Shown here: one piece after another, positions 23,769 to 32,239 of the stretch
How the letters are laid out: every line of letters begins with the position of its first letter
Numbering within the stretch: position 1 is the first letter of the stretch
Origin: an uncultured Pelagibacteraceae bacterium
GTDB lineage: Bacteria; Pseudomonadota; Alphaproteobacteria; Pelagibacterales; Pelagibacteraceae
Assembly (NCBI GenBank): GCA_902628525.1
Contig: CACOMZ010000008.1
Location: forward strand, 1-32,239
Length of the DNA: 32,239 bases
Direction of reading: 5' to 3'
Notes under the pieces: generated by a model
The model's database searches: none
The model's input: the letters and a program-made list of their open reading frames with translations, nothing else
What the model was told of the DNA's origin: nothing
Translations under genes and position numbers: made by a program

Positions 23769-24854
23769 ATGCTATATCAATTTTTATTAAATTTTGTTGA
23801 TACTTTTAGTTTTTTAAATGTATTTAAATATTTGACTTTTAGAACAGGTTTATCTTTTTTTACCTCTTTAATTATTGTGCTGATTATTGGGGGTCCTTTT
23901 ATTAAATTTTTTTCAAAACAAAAAATTTTAAATCCTATTCGGGACGATGGACCAGAAGATCATATAATCAAAAAAATTGGTACACCAACAATGGGAGGTT
24001 TAATAATTTTATTTGGTCTATTAGTCTCAGTAATATCTTGGTCAGATTTATCAAATATTAATATTTTATTTTGTATATACATCGCAATATCCTTTGGTTT
24101 ATTGGGAGCTTATGATGATTTTAAGAAGATTAAAAATAGTAACTCATCAGGAATTTCCTCAAAGTTTAAATTAATTTCACAAATAATATTAGCAATTGTT
24201 GGAGTAAGTTTTTTTGTTTATTTAAACGATTATCAAGATTTAAATAATTTATATTTTCCATTTTTTAAAAATTTGATTGTAAATCTTGGGTGGTTTTTTA
24301 TACCATTTGCAATTTTTGTAATCATAGGTTCATCTAATGCTGTTAATCTAACCGATGGATTGGATGGTCTAGCAACTGTGCCTGTAATATTAGTTGCAGC
24401 ATGTTTTGCCTTTATAAGTTATGTTACTGGAAATATCGTATTTTCAAATTATTTACAAATCCCCTATATTGAAGGAACAGGAGAAGTGTCAATTTTTTGT
24501 GGAGCAATTATAGGCTCATGTTTAGGTTTTTTATGGTTTAATGCACCACCTGCTAAAATTTTTATGGGTGATACGGGCTCATTATCTTTGGGTGGATCCT
24601 TAGGTGCAGTAGGAATTATTACAAAGCATGAAATTGTTTTAGCAATTACTGGTGGACTTTTTGTATTAGAGGCAATTTCAGTAATGGTTCAAGTAATATC
24701 CTTTAAACTTACAGGAAAAAGAATTTTTAGAATGGCACCCATTCATCATCATTTTGAGAAAAAGGGATGGCCAGAGTCTACAGTAGTAATTAGATTTTGG
24801 ATTATTTCTATAATTCTAGCAATGATTGGTTTAGCTACCTTAAAATTAAGATAA
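23769..24854 (+). CDS. mraY: Phospho-MurNAc-pentapeptide translocase MraY
   Basis: A 361-aa polytopic inner-membrane enzyme that joins phospho-MurNAc-pentapeptide to undecaprenyl phosphate, giving lipid I. Family motifs are 'GTPTMGGLII' (71-80), the Asp pair 'LLGAYDDFKK' (Asp116/Asp117), 'NLTDGLDGLA', 'FMGDTGSLSLGG' and 'APIHHHFEKKGWPE'. About ten hydrophobic segments and normal length agree. The ATG follows immediately after the murE-murF stop, and the stop shares one base with the murD start. Confidence 0.97.
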   Translation: MLYQFLLNFVDTFSFLNVFKYLTFRTGLSFFTSLIIVLIIGGPFIKFFSKQKILNPIRDDGPEDHIIKKIGTPTMGGLIILFGLLVSVISWSDLSNINILFCIYIAISFGLLGAYDDFKKIKNSNSSGISSKFKLISQIILAIVGVSFFVYLNDYQDLNNLYFPFFKNLIVNLGWFFIPFAIFVIIGSSNAVNLTDGLDGLATVPVILVAACFAFISYVTGNIVFSNYLQIPYIEGTGEVSIFCGAIIGSCLGFLWFNAPPAKIFMGDTGSLSLGGSLGAVGIITKHEIVLAITGGLFVLEAISVMVQVISFKLTGKRIFRMAPIHHHFEKKGWPESTVVIRFWIISIILAMIGLATLKLR

Positions 24855-26149
24855 TGAAAATATTAAATAATATTTTTTTAGGAAAAAAAATATTAATTTA
24901 TGGTTTAGGTAAAAGCGGCATCTCATCTTATAGTTTTTTAAAAAATAGGTCTAAAGTATATTTGTTTGATGACAACCATAAATTAAACCTAAAACACAAT
25001 CAAAAAATAATTAGTTTAAAAGAAATACAAAAAATAAATTTTGATATAATTATTATTAGTCCAGGCATAGATATTTCAAATTGTAAATTATCAAAATTTT
25101 TAAAGAAAAATTTTAAAAAAATTCATACCGATCTAGATGTTTTATTTTCATTTTTTAATAATGAAAGCATAACAATTACAGGAACTAATGGTAAATCTAC
25201 AACTGCCAAAATCCTACATGATGCTCTAATTGATCAAAATAAGGATTCAAGGCTTATTGGGAATATTGGTAACCCGGCATTATCAGAAAAAAACATCTCA
25301 AAAAAGACAATCTTTGTAATAGAGGCTTCTTCATATCAACTGGAATACAGCAGTATATTTAGGTCAAAATATGCAGTAATTTTAAATATTTCCTCAGATC
25401 ACATTGAAAGACACAAAAGTTTAAAGAATTATGTAAATGCAAAATTTAAATTACTAAAATCTCAAAAAAGAGGATCTTTTGCATTTGTAAAGAAAGATGA
25501 TGAACTAATTAATAAAAAGTTAAAAAGAAACAAGTATAATTCAAAAATTTATCGAGTTCAGACCTCAAATCTAAATAAAGAGTTTAGTAAAATCAATAAT
25601 AAATATTTTATCACTGATGGTAATAAAGAAAATTTATCTTTCATATTTAAAATTGCTTCAAAATTAAAACTTAACAAGAAAAAATTAATTAAAACTATTA
25701 ATAAATTTAAAGGCCTTGATTACAGGCAGCAAATAATATTTGACAAAAAAAACCTAACAATAATTAATGACTCTAAATCAACAAGCTTTGCTTCTTCAGA
25801 AAGTGTATTAAAAAATTTGAATACTGTTTATTGGATTTTGGGCGGAATTCCAAAAAAGGGAGATAAATTCAAATTATCAAAAATAAAAAGCAAAAATTTC
25901 AAAGTTTTTATCTTTGGAGCATATCATAATAAATTTTTGAGTATCTTAAAAAATAAAGTAAATGTAAAAAGCTTTGGAAATTTACAAGAGATTCTTAAAG
26001 TTATCTTTTCAGAAATTCAAAGTCAGAAATCTAAAAAAAATATTATTTTTTTTAGTCCAGCTGGAGCTTCATTCGATAGTTTCAAAAATTTTGAAGATAG
26101 AGGATATTATTTTAATCAAATAATTAAAAAGTATACAAATGCAAACTGA
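24854..26149 (+). CDS. murD: UDP-MurNAc-L-alanine:D-glutamate ligase MurD
   Basis: A 431-aa Mur ligase that adds D-glutamate to UDP-MurNAc-L-Ala. Residues 10-20 form the dinucleotide-like loop 'GKKILIYGLGKSG'. The P-loop is 'GTNGKSTT' (110-117), followed by 'NIGNPAL', 'VIEASSYQLE' and the C-terminal 'INDSKSTSFASS' region. The reading frame is open further upstream to 24797, inside mraY, but the ATG at 24854 gives the standard N-terminus and a one-base overlap with the mraY stop, so it is preferred. The 3' end overlaps ftsW by 11 bp. Confidence 0.96.
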   Translation: MKILNNIFLGKKILIYGLGKSGISSYSFLKNRSKVYLFDDNHKLNLKHNQKIISLKEIQKINFDIIIISPGIDISNCKLSKFLKKNFKKIHTDLDVLFSFFNNESITITGTNGKSTTAKILHDALIDQNKDSRLIGNIGNPALSEKNISKKTIFVIEASSYQLEYSSIFRSKYAVILNISSDHIERHKSLKNYVNAKFKLLKSQKRGSFAFVKKDDELINKKLKRNKYNSKIYRVQTSNLNKEFSKINNKYFITDGNKENLSFIFKIASKLKLNKKKLIKTINKFKGLDYRQQIIFDKKNLTIINDSKSTSFASSESVLKNLNTVYWILGGIPKKGDKFKLSKIKSKNFKVFIFGAYHNKFLSILKNKVNVKSFGNLQEILKVIFSEIQSQKSKKNIIFFSPAGASFDSFKNFEDRGYYFNQIIKKYTNAN

Positions 26150-27260
26150 AAGTATTATTTATAAGTTTTATTATCAATGGTGGAAAAACATAGATAAATA
26201 TATTTTTATATTAATAAGTCTATTATTTATTATTGGATTGTTTTTTTCTTTGGTTTCAACTTCTTTAATAGCTTCTGACAAGTTAGATACTAATAGTTAT
26301 TTCTTTTTTTTTAAACATTTGATTTATGTTTTAATTGGAATAACACTTATTTTTATATTTTCGTCATTTAATTCAGATCAATTATACAAATATTCAATTT
26401 ATCTTTTTTTTATTTCTCTTATTTCTTTATTTTTAGTACCATTCATAGGTGTTGAAGTTAAAGGTTCAAAAAGATGGATAGAGTTATTTTTCTTACCAAG
26501 ATTTCAACCTATAGAGGTTCTGAAGCCATTTTTAATAGTAATTTTGGCAACAATTTTATGTAGCAGTAAGTCAAATATTTTATTTAAGTACCTAATATCA
26601 ACAATTTTAATATCTGCTATTTCTTTGCTTTTAATAATTCAACCGGATATTGGTCAAACTCTACTAGTGGTATTTTCTTGGGCAGTTTTGATCTTCACAT
26701 CAGGAATTAATATATATATTCTTTTAGCGATATTTGTTGTCGGTGCATTTTTGCTTTCTTATCTTATTATTTATGTTCCTAAGTTTGATTATATCCAAGG
26801 ACGTATTTTTTCTTTTTTTAATAGAGAAACAGGTACCCATAATTTTCAATCTGATAAAGCAATAGAGTCGATTACAAGTGGAGGTTTCTTTGGAAAGGGT
26901 TTAGGTGAAGGAGTTCTTAAAAATAGAGTTCCTGAAGCCCATACTGACTATATTATTTCAGTAATTTCCGAAGAGTTTGGTGTTGTTGCCATAATGTTAA
27001 TATTATTTTTGTTTTTGATCCTGATTTATATGGTTTTTAAAAAAATAAGTTTTGAAACAAATGATAAAGTTAAACTTATTCTAATTGGATCTGTTAGTTT
27101 AATATTAATGCAGGCTACTATTCATATTGGAGTTAATATAAGATTATTCCCAACTACTGGAATGACATTGCCTTTTTTAAGCTATGGTGGTTCATCAATA
27201 ATAAGTACATCAATATTGGCCGGGATAATTTTAAATCTAACAAAAAGAAAAATAACTTAA
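26139..27260 (+). CDS. ftsW: Septal peptidoglycan glycosyltransferase FtsW
   Basis: A 373-aa SEDS-family polytopic membrane protein that polymerises lipid II at the septum in partnership with FtsI. SEDS hallmarks are 'KGSKRWIEL' (family GxxRWI), 'QPIEVLKPFLIVIL', 'IQPDIGQTLLV', the essential acidic loop around 'PEAHTDYIISVISEEFG', and 'GMTLPFLSYGGSS' near the C-terminus. Its location between murD and murG is the standard FtsW place and separates it from RodA. It overlaps murD by 11 bp and ends 2 bp before murG. Confidence 0.96.
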   Translation: MQTESIIYKFYYQWWKNIDKYIFILISLLFIIGLFFSLVSTSLIASDKLDTNSYFFFFKHLIYVLIGITLIFIFSSFNSDQLYKYSIYLFFISLISLFLVPFIGVEVKGSKRWIELFFLPRFQPIEVLKPFLIVILATILCSSKSNILFKYLISTILISAISLLLIIQPDIGQTLLVVFSWAVLIFTSGINIYILLAIFVVGAFLLSYLIIYVPKFDYIQGRIFSFFNRETGTHNFQSDKAIESITSGGFFGKGLGEGVLKNRVPEAHTDYIISVISEEFGVVAIMLILFLFLILIYMVFKKISFETNDKVKLILIGSVSLILMQATIHIGVNIRLFPTTGMTLPFLSYGGSSIISTSILAGIILNLTKRKIT

Positions 27261-27262
27261 AA

Positions 27263-28327
27263 ATGACAAAAAAAATTTTAATTTCTACAGGTGGGTCAGG
27301 AGGCCATGTGATCCCGGCAATTACAATTTATAACCATTTAAAGAATACTCATGAAACTTTAATTTCTACAGATTTAAGAGGTCTCGTATATTTAGATAAG
27401 AATTATAATGCATTAGTAATCAATACTCCAAAATTAAACAATTATTTCCTACTTCCTTTTTCATTTTTAAAAATATTATTTCTAACTGTTAAATCTTTTT
27501 TTCTTTTAAAAAAAAATAATATTTCAATTTTAATTTCTACAGGTGGCTATATGTCTTTACCGGCATGTTTAGCGGCAAAAATATTAGGCATTAAAATTTT
27601 TTTAATTGAACCAAATATGGTTCTCGGAAGAGCAAATAAATTTTTTTTAAATTTTTCAAAAAAACTAATATGTTATTCAAAGAATTTAATTAATTTACCA
27701 TATGGAATTGATGAAAGATTAGCTACTATTAAACCTTTGATAAGAAAAGAATATTATGAAACAAAAACTTACCTAAAAAAAGATAATTTTTTTACAATTA
27801 TAATCATAGGAGGTAGTCAGGGTGCAAAAATTTTTGATGAACTCTTAAATAAATCCTTTTCAAGTATAGCAAAAAAAGTTTCTATAAGAATTATTCATCA
27901 AACTAGTGAGAAAAATATCAATTTTTTGAAAAATTTTTATTCCCAAAATAATATTGAGAGTAAAGTTTTTAGTTATGATCACAATCTTAATGAAACTTTA
28001 AATCAAGGTGATTTATGTATAACTAGAGCAGGTGCATCTAGTTTAGCTGAGCTATCCTTCTTAAATATTCCATTTGTAGCAATACCACTTCCATCATCAA
28101 AAGATAATCATCAGTATGAAAATGCAAAATATTACAAAGAACAGGATTGCTGTTGGATAATTGATCAAAATAATTTTGATGACCAAAAATTTGAGAAATT
28201 TTTACTTGAATTGGTAAATAAAAGTCAGGATTACATTATAAAAAAAAATAATTTACAGAAATTAAATTATCAAAATACTTGGAATAATGTTAATCAAAAA
28301 ATATTAAATATTATTAATGAAAATTAA
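27263..28327 (+). CDS. murG: UDP-GlcNAc:lipid I N-acetylglucosaminyltransferase MurG
   Basis: A 354-aa GT-B glycosyltransferase at the inner face of the membrane that converts lipid I to lipid II. Signatures are the first glycine-rich loop 'TGGSGGHVIPA' (9-19), the second loop 'STGGYMSLPA', the third 'IIGGSQGAKIFDELL', the donor-binding 'ITRAGASSLAEL' and 'IPLPSSKDNHQYENAKYY'. Length is typical. The 3' end overlaps murC by 11 bp. Confidence 0.97.
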   Translation: MTKKILISTGGSGGHVIPAITIYNHLKNTHETLISTDLRGLVYLDKNYNALVINTPKLNNYFLLPFSFLKILFLTVKSFFLLKKNNISILISTGGYMSLPACLAAKILGIKIFLIEPNMVLGRANKFFLNFSKKLICYSKNLINLPYGIDERLATIKPLIRKEYYETKTYLKKDNFFTIIIIGGSQGAKIFDELLNKSFSSIAKKVSIRIIHQTSEKNINFLKNFYSQNNIESKVFSYDHNLNETLNQGDLCITRAGASSLAELSFLNIPFVAIPLPSSKDNHQYENAKYYKEQDCCWIIDQNNFDDQKFEKFLLELVNKSQDYIIKKNNLQKLNYQNTWNNVNQKILNIINEN

Positions 28328-29711
28328 ATTAGCAAAATCTGAACTTATCCATTTTATTGGAATAGGTGGAATAGGCATGAGTGGCTTAGCATTAATAATG
28401 AAAAGTAAAGGATTTAAAGTTCAAGGTAGCGATATTGCAAATAATAAAAATATTGAAAGATTAAAAAAAGAAAAAATAAAAGTTTTTATCGGTCATAAAA
28501 AACAAAATATTAATAAGGGAACTATTGTGGTTATATCTTCAGCAATTAAAAAAAGTAATCCAGAACTTATTGCAGCCAAAAAAAAACAACTACCTATTTA
28601 TAAAAGAGGTGAAATGCTAGCCAATATAGTTTCTTTGACAAAGAATATAGTAGTCGTTGGATCACATGGCAAAACTACAACAACATCTTTGATAGCATCT
28701 ATATTTGAAGAAACAAAATTAGATCCTACAATTATCAATGGTGGAGTGATTAACTCAATTAATAATTCTGCGAAGCTTGGAAAAAGTGATTGGTCTATAT
28801 TAGAGGCTGATGAGTCTGATGGAAGCTTTGTTTTTATACCCCCAACATATTCAATTATAACAAACATAGATCGAGAGCACATGGATTATTATGGCACTAT
28901 GGATAAATTAAAAAAATATTTTGAAAATTTTGTTAATAAGGTTCCCTCATTTGGGAAATCCTTTATTTGTTTAGATGATAAAAATAATAAAAATTTAATT
29001 AAAAAAATAAAAAATAAAAACTTTTATACTTATGGTAAAGATAGAAAATCAAATTTTGCGATTAAAAATATTAAACAATTTATAAATTTTTCTGAATTTG
29101 ATTTGCATGTAATGCTACCAAATAAAAAAAATCAAATAATTAAAAAATTCAAAGTTCCGTTATTGGGCAGTCACAATATAAAAAACTCTGTAGCTGCAGC
29201 TGCATTAGCATTAATTGTTGGCCTCCCGGTTAAAAATATTAAAAAAGGTCTTAAAAATTTTAAAGGAGTTCAAAGAAGGTTTAATAAAATTTTTACTTTT
29301 AACAAAGTTGATTTTTATGACGATTATGCTCATCATCCTACTGAAATTAAAGAGGTATTAGATGGTGTAAGAAGTGTCTATAAAAATTATGAAAAAATAT
29401 GTATTTTTCAGCCACATAGAATTTCAAGATTAAAAGATCTTAAAGAAGAATTTACTTTTGCATTCAAGAATGCAGATAAAGTTTTGTTATTTCCAATTTA
29501 TACAGCAGGTGAAAAAATAAAACTTGGATTTAGTTATATAAATTTTGCAAAAGAGATAATTAAAAATTCAAAAGTTCAATTATTTTTAGTAAATAATAAA
29601 GTTGAATTAGCAAAATATATTAAAGCTAATATTTATGGTAAAAAAATTGTTATTGGTATGGGGGCAGGAACAATATCTAAATGGATTAGAGAATTACCAC
29701 AGTTAATATAA
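28317..29711 (+). CDS. murC: UDP-MurNAc:L-alanine ligase MurC
   Basis: A 464-aa Mur ligase that starts the stem peptide by adding L-alanine to UDP-MurNAc. The N-terminal UDP-binding loop is 'HFIGIGGIGMSGLA' (12-25), the P-loop is 'GSHGKTTT' (115-122), then 'EADESDGSF', 'NIDREHMDYYG' and 'YDDYAHHPTEIKEVL'. All key motifs are intact and length is normal. The start lies inside the murG 3' end, and the stop shares one base with the murB start. Confidence 0.97.
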   Translation: MKIKLAKSELIHFIGIGGIGMSGLALIMKSKGFKVQGSDIANNKNIERLKKEKIKVFIGHKKQNINKGTIVVISSAIKKSNPELIAAKKKQLPIYKRGEMLANIVSLTKNIVVVGSHGKTTTTSLIASIFEETKLDPTIINGGVINSINNSAKLGKSDWSILEADESDGSFVFIPPTYSIITNIDREHMDYYGTMDKLKKYFENFVNKVPSFGKSFICLDDKNNKNLIKKIKNKNFYTYGKDRKSNFAIKNIKQFINFSEFDLHVMLPNKKNQIIKKFKVPLLGSHNIKNSVAAAALALIVGLPVKNIKKGLKNFKGVQRRFNKIFTFNKVDFYDDYAHHPTEIKEVLDGVRSVYKNYEKICIFQPHRISRLKDLKEEFTFAFKNADKVLLFPIYTAGEKIKLGFSYINFAKEIIKNSKVQLFLVNNKVELAKYIKANIYGKKIVIGMGAGTISKWIRELPQLI

Positions 29712-30616
29712 TGGATACTGATTTAAGAGAGTTGCTACATGAGTTTAATAATAATATTAAATTAAATTATGATCTCAAGAAAAGAAATTGGTTTAATATT
29801 GGTGGTAAAACAAAAATTTATTATAAAGCAGAAAATCTTAAAGATTTAATTAAATTTCTGAAAAAAATTCAAAATAAAGAAAAAATTTTTATATTGGGGG
29901 GTGGTTCAAATGTATTAATAACAGATAAAAAATTTGATGGTGTTGTAATTAAACTATCAGATAAATTTAAAAATATATCATTACTCGATAAAGAAATAAT
30001 TATAGCCGGAAGCTCGGTTCCAGATATATCGTTATCAAAGTTTGCAATGGAAAATAATTTAGGTGGTTTTGAATTTTTGTCCTGTATTCCAGGAACAGTT
30101 GGCGGAGGAATAAAAATGAATGCAGGTTGTTTTAAAAGAGAATTTAAAGATATATTAGTTTCTATTCAAGCACTTAATAAATCTGGGCAAGTGATTACAA
30201 TTCCTGCTAGAGACATAAACTTTAAATATAGAGATAGTGGATTATCGGATGACCTGATTTTTCTAAGCGCATCATTTAAAGGTTTTAAAAAAGAAAAAAA
30301 TTTAATTATTAATGAAATGAAAATTCTTAAAGAAAAAAAAGAAAAAGCTCAACCTACTAGAATTAAAACAAGTGGAAGCACTTTTAAAAATCCAATACAT
30401 CAATCAGATAAGAAAGTTTGGCAATTAATTAAAGAGTCTGTTCCTTTAACAAAATCATTTGGGGAGGCTTCTATTTCAGAAAAACACTGTAACTTCTTTG
30501 TTAATAAAGGTAATGCTAAGTTTAATGATATGAAAAAATTGATAGAATTTGTTTCCGAAAATGTGTTTAAAAAAACTGGTATTAAATTAGAAACAGAGAT
30601 TAAAATTTTAGAATAG
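29711..30616 (+). CDS. murB: UDP-N-acetylenolpyruvoylglucosamine reductase MurB
   Basis: A 301-aa FAD-dependent reductase that converts UDP-GlcNAc-enolpyruvate to UDP-MurNAc. Motifs are 'NWFNIGGKTKIYYKAENL', the FAD loop 'LGGGSNVLITD', 'CIPGTVGGGIKMNAG', the catalytic-serine region 'SGSTFKNP' and 'ISEKHCNFFVNKGNAKFNDM'. Size and the 'FKNP' form fit the shorter type II MurB. Its stop lies 1 bp before the TTG start of ddl. Confidence 0.97.
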   Translation: MDTDLRELLHEFNNNIKLNYDLKKRNWFNIGGKTKIYYKAENLKDLIKFLKKIQNKEKIFILGGGSNVLITDKKFDGVVIKLSDKFKNISLLDKEIIIAGSSVPDISLSKFAMENNLGGFEFLSCIPGTVGGGIKMNAGCFKREFKDILVSIQALNKSGQVITIPARDINFKYRDSGLSDDLIFLSASFKGFKKEKNLIINEMKILKEKKEKAQPTRIKTSGSTFKNPIHQSDKKVWQLIKESVPLTKSFGEASISEKHCNFFVNKGNAKFNDMKKLIEFVSENVFKKTGIKLETEIKILE

Positions 30617-30617
30617 A

Positions 30618-31532
30618 TTGAAAAAAAAAGTACTTATAATTTCAGGTGGAATCTCAAAAGAGAGATTAATTAGTCTTGATACAGGGATGCAAGTAGCTAC
30701 AGAGTTAAAAAATAATGGGTATAAAGTAAAAATTTCAGAGCCTGATTTTAATTTAACAAGAAAAATTGAGCTGTTTAAACCCAAAGTTATATTTAATGCT
30801 CTTCACGGTCAATTTGGAGAAGATGGATACATACAAACAATACTTGAAAGGTTTAAAATTCCTTATACTCATTCAGGAGTAATTTCATCAGCTATTGCAA
30901 TGGATAAAGAAATTTCAAAAAATATATTTATAAAAAATAAAATTAATACACCTAAGTTTTTTACTTACTCATATGATTTAGAAAATTCAGATTTAATAAA
31001 AAAAATAAATAGAAAATTAAATTTTCCCGTAGTGGTTAAGCCCTTAAACGAAGGATCAAGTGTTAATGTGTATATATGTAAAAAAAAAAATATTATTAAA
31101 ATTTTAAATTCATTAAAAAATTATAAAAAAGTAATGATCGAGGAATTTATAGGTGGAAGAGAGATTCAAGTTGCAATCATGGGCCGTAAAAAATTAGGAG
31201 TAATTGAACTAAAGCCAAAAAGAAAATTTTATGACTATCAAGCTAAATACAATACAAAAGCAAAAACACAACATATTATACCGGTTCATTTATCAAAAAA
31301 GAAATTAAAAAAAGTTTTAGATATAGCTTATAAGGCACATTCAATTATTGGATGTAAAGGTGTAACCAGATCAGATTTCAAATTTTTTAAAAATAGATTT
31401 TACTTGTTAGAAATTAATACTCAACCAGGAATGACTAAGTTATCTCTAGTTCCAGAAATTGCAGCCTATAAAGGTATTAAATTTATAGAGTTAATCGAAT
31501 GGATGTTAAAAGATGCATCAACGAACAAGTAA
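30618..31532 (+). CDS. ddl: D-alanine:D-alanine ligase
   Basis: A 304-aa ATP-grasp enzyme that makes the D-Ala-D-Ala dipeptide used by MurF. The TTG start at 30618 gives the standard N-terminus 'KKKVLIISGGISKERLISL'. Other motifs are 'NALHGQFGEDGYIQTILE', 'THSGVISSAIAMDKEISK', 'VVKPLNEGSSVNVYI', 'IEEFIGGREIQVAIMG' and 'LEINTQPGMTKLSLVP'. No ATG fits the conserved start, so TTG initiation is likely. It overlaps the start of ftsQ by 20 bp. Confidence 0.96.
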   Translation: MKKKVLIISGGISKERLISLDTGMQVATELKNNGYKVKISEPDFNLTRKIELFKPKVIFNALHGQFGEDGYIQTILERFKIPYTHSGVISSAIAMDKEISKNIFIKNKINTPKFFTYSYDLENSDLIKKINRKLNFPVVVKPLNEGSSVNVYICKKKNIIKILNSLKNYKKVMIEEFIGGREIQVAIMGRKKLGVIELKPKRKFYDYQAKYNTKAKTQHIIPVHLSKKKLKKVLDIAYKAHSIIGCKGVTRSDFKFFKNRFYLLEINTQPGMTKLSLVPEIAAYKGIKFIELIEWMLKDASTNK

Positions 31533-32181
31533 AAAAATTATAATCTATTTTTTACTTTTCATTTCATTATGTACAGTAAGTAATATTGAATTAAATAAAA
31601 AAAATTTTTTAAAAATTAAAAAGATTAATATTTTTGGGATTAATAATATTGAAGTCTTAAATATTAAAAATAAAATTAATACTTTAAATCTTAATAATAT
31701 TATTTCATTAAATAAAAATGAAATATCAAATGTTATCAATTCTTATAGTATAGTTGAAAATTATAAAATTTTTAAAAAGTATCCCTCAACATTAAATATT
31801 GAAATTATTAAAACTAATTTTTTGGCAAAAATAAATTATGATGGTAAAACATATATAGTTGGATCAAATGGGAGATTGATAAATGAAAAATTTAACAACG
31901 ATCATTTGCCGTATATTTTTGGAAACCCTGAAACCAAAGAATTTCTTAAATTAAAAAAAAAAATAGATCTTTCTAAATTTTCTTATGATCAAATAAAAAA
32001 TTTTTACTTTTACCCTTCAAAAAGATGGGATCTAGAACTTAAAGATGGAATTAGAGTAAAACTCTCAAATTTAAATATAGTTAAATCTTTAAATCAATCA
32101 TTTGAATTTTTAAATCTTAAAAATTTAAGAGATATAAAAATAATTGATCTAAGAGTTAAAAATCAAATTATTATAAAATGA
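31513..32181 (+). CDS. ftsQ: Cell division protein FtsQ
   Basis: A 222-aa bitopic inner-membrane protein: basic N-terminus, a transmembrane helix at about residues 9-24 ('IIIYFLLFISLCTVSN'), a POTRA-type domain ('LKIKKINIFGINNIEVLNIK', 'YPSTLNIEI'), and a beta-rich periplasmic part ending 'IKIIDLRVKNQIIIK', which matches the family's DLR...rv end. It is slightly short for FtsQ. It should scaffold FtsL and FtsB. It lies between ddl and the ftsA start, with a 4-bp ATGA overlap at its stop. Confidence 0.9.
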   Translation: MHQRTSKKIIIYFLLFISLCTVSNIELNKKNFLKIKKINIFGINNIEVLNIKNKINTLNLNNIISLNKNEISNVINSYSIVENYKIFKKYPSTLNIEIIKTNFLAKINYDGKTYIVGSNGRLINEKFNNDHLPYIFGNPETKEFLKLKKKIDLSKFSYDQIKNFYFYPSKRWDLELKDGIRVKLSNLNIVKSLNQSFEFLNLKNLRDIKIIDLRVKNQIIIK

Positions 32182-32239
32182 CTGAAGAATCAGAAATTGA
32201 TATTTATTTAACTATTTCAAATAATAAGTTTGGTATTTA
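32178..32239 (+). CDS. ftsA: Cell division protein FtsA, N-terminal start only (3' end outside window)
   Basis: Only the first 20 codons are present. They begin MTEESEIDIYLTISNNKFGIY, which could be the first beta strand and hairpin of the actin-like fold of FtsA. The call rests mainly on position right after ftsQ, where ftsA is expected, and on the ATGA overlap with the ftsQ stop. The rest runs off the right edge. Confidence 0.6.
   Translation, partial: MTEESEIDIYLTISNNKFGI

Noticed and set aside
24797-24853. Upstream extension of murD into mraY
   Set aside because: The extra 19 residues are translated mraY sequence in another frame, and the ATG at 24854 gives the family N-terminus.

Overview
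The window is very A+T-rich, gene-dense DNA from an alphaproteobacterium. The strong AAA/AAT/ATT codon preference, the near-zero or overlapping gene spacing, the mlaA/mlaC pair and the complete streamlined division and cell wall cluster fit a marine Pelagibacterales (SAR11)-type genome. This assignment is inferred from composition and gene content, because no 16S rRNA gene is present.

Region 1 (1-7141) is an accessory DNA-modification and defence cassette. It holds the 3' end of one C5-cytosine methyltransferase, a small unknown gene, a second complete C5 methyltransferase, and a leftward three-gene operon: MORC/MutL-like GHKL ATPase, Z1-domain superfamily II ATPase, and a DUF4420-type PD-(D/E)XK nuclease. 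This set matches the MORC/Z1 restriction-modification-like systems predicted by comparative genomics (Iyer, Abhiman and Aravind). The Z1 protein carries a LysM-like insertion between its Walker B and TATP motifs, which I do not recognise as a normal part of the family.

Region 2 (7142-12851) is a rightward set of small, mostly unrecognised genes. It contains a CxxC mini-protein, a secreted protein and a one-helix membrane protein, all with overlapping ends. These are followed by a 57-aa protein with a strong ribosome site and a 67-bp tandem repeat whose units encode the first residues of a cold-shock protein. A long hairpin comes next, then a coupled gene group: ribbon-helix-helix-like regulator, small helical protein, Cas4/RecB-like nuclease, two basic proteins (one with an excisionase-like helix-turn-helix) and a zinc-ribbon/MORN-repeat protein. 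The region looks like a genomic island or hypervariable region ending at a tRNA gene.

Region 3 (12997-15730) is core: a CAU tRNA (probably Ile2), mlaC and mlaA on the minus strand, an AmpD/AmiD-like amidase, and the RNase P RNA.

Region 4 (15876-32239, continuing off the right edge) is the dcw cluster, read rightwards as one tight operon: mraZ, ftsZ, rsmH, ftsL, ftsI, murE-murF fusion, mraY, murD, ftsW, murG, murC, murB, ddl, ftsQ and the start of ftsA. It begins with a sigma70-type promoter overlapped by three 10-bp-spaced MraZ boxes. Two features depart from the textbook order: ftsZ sits second, directly behind mraZ, and murE and murF are one 947-codon gene. Together these genes make the UDP-MurNAc-pentapeptide (with meso-diaminopimelate, judged from the DNPR motif), carry it through lipids I and II, and supply the septal synthase FtsW-FtsI and the divisome proteins.
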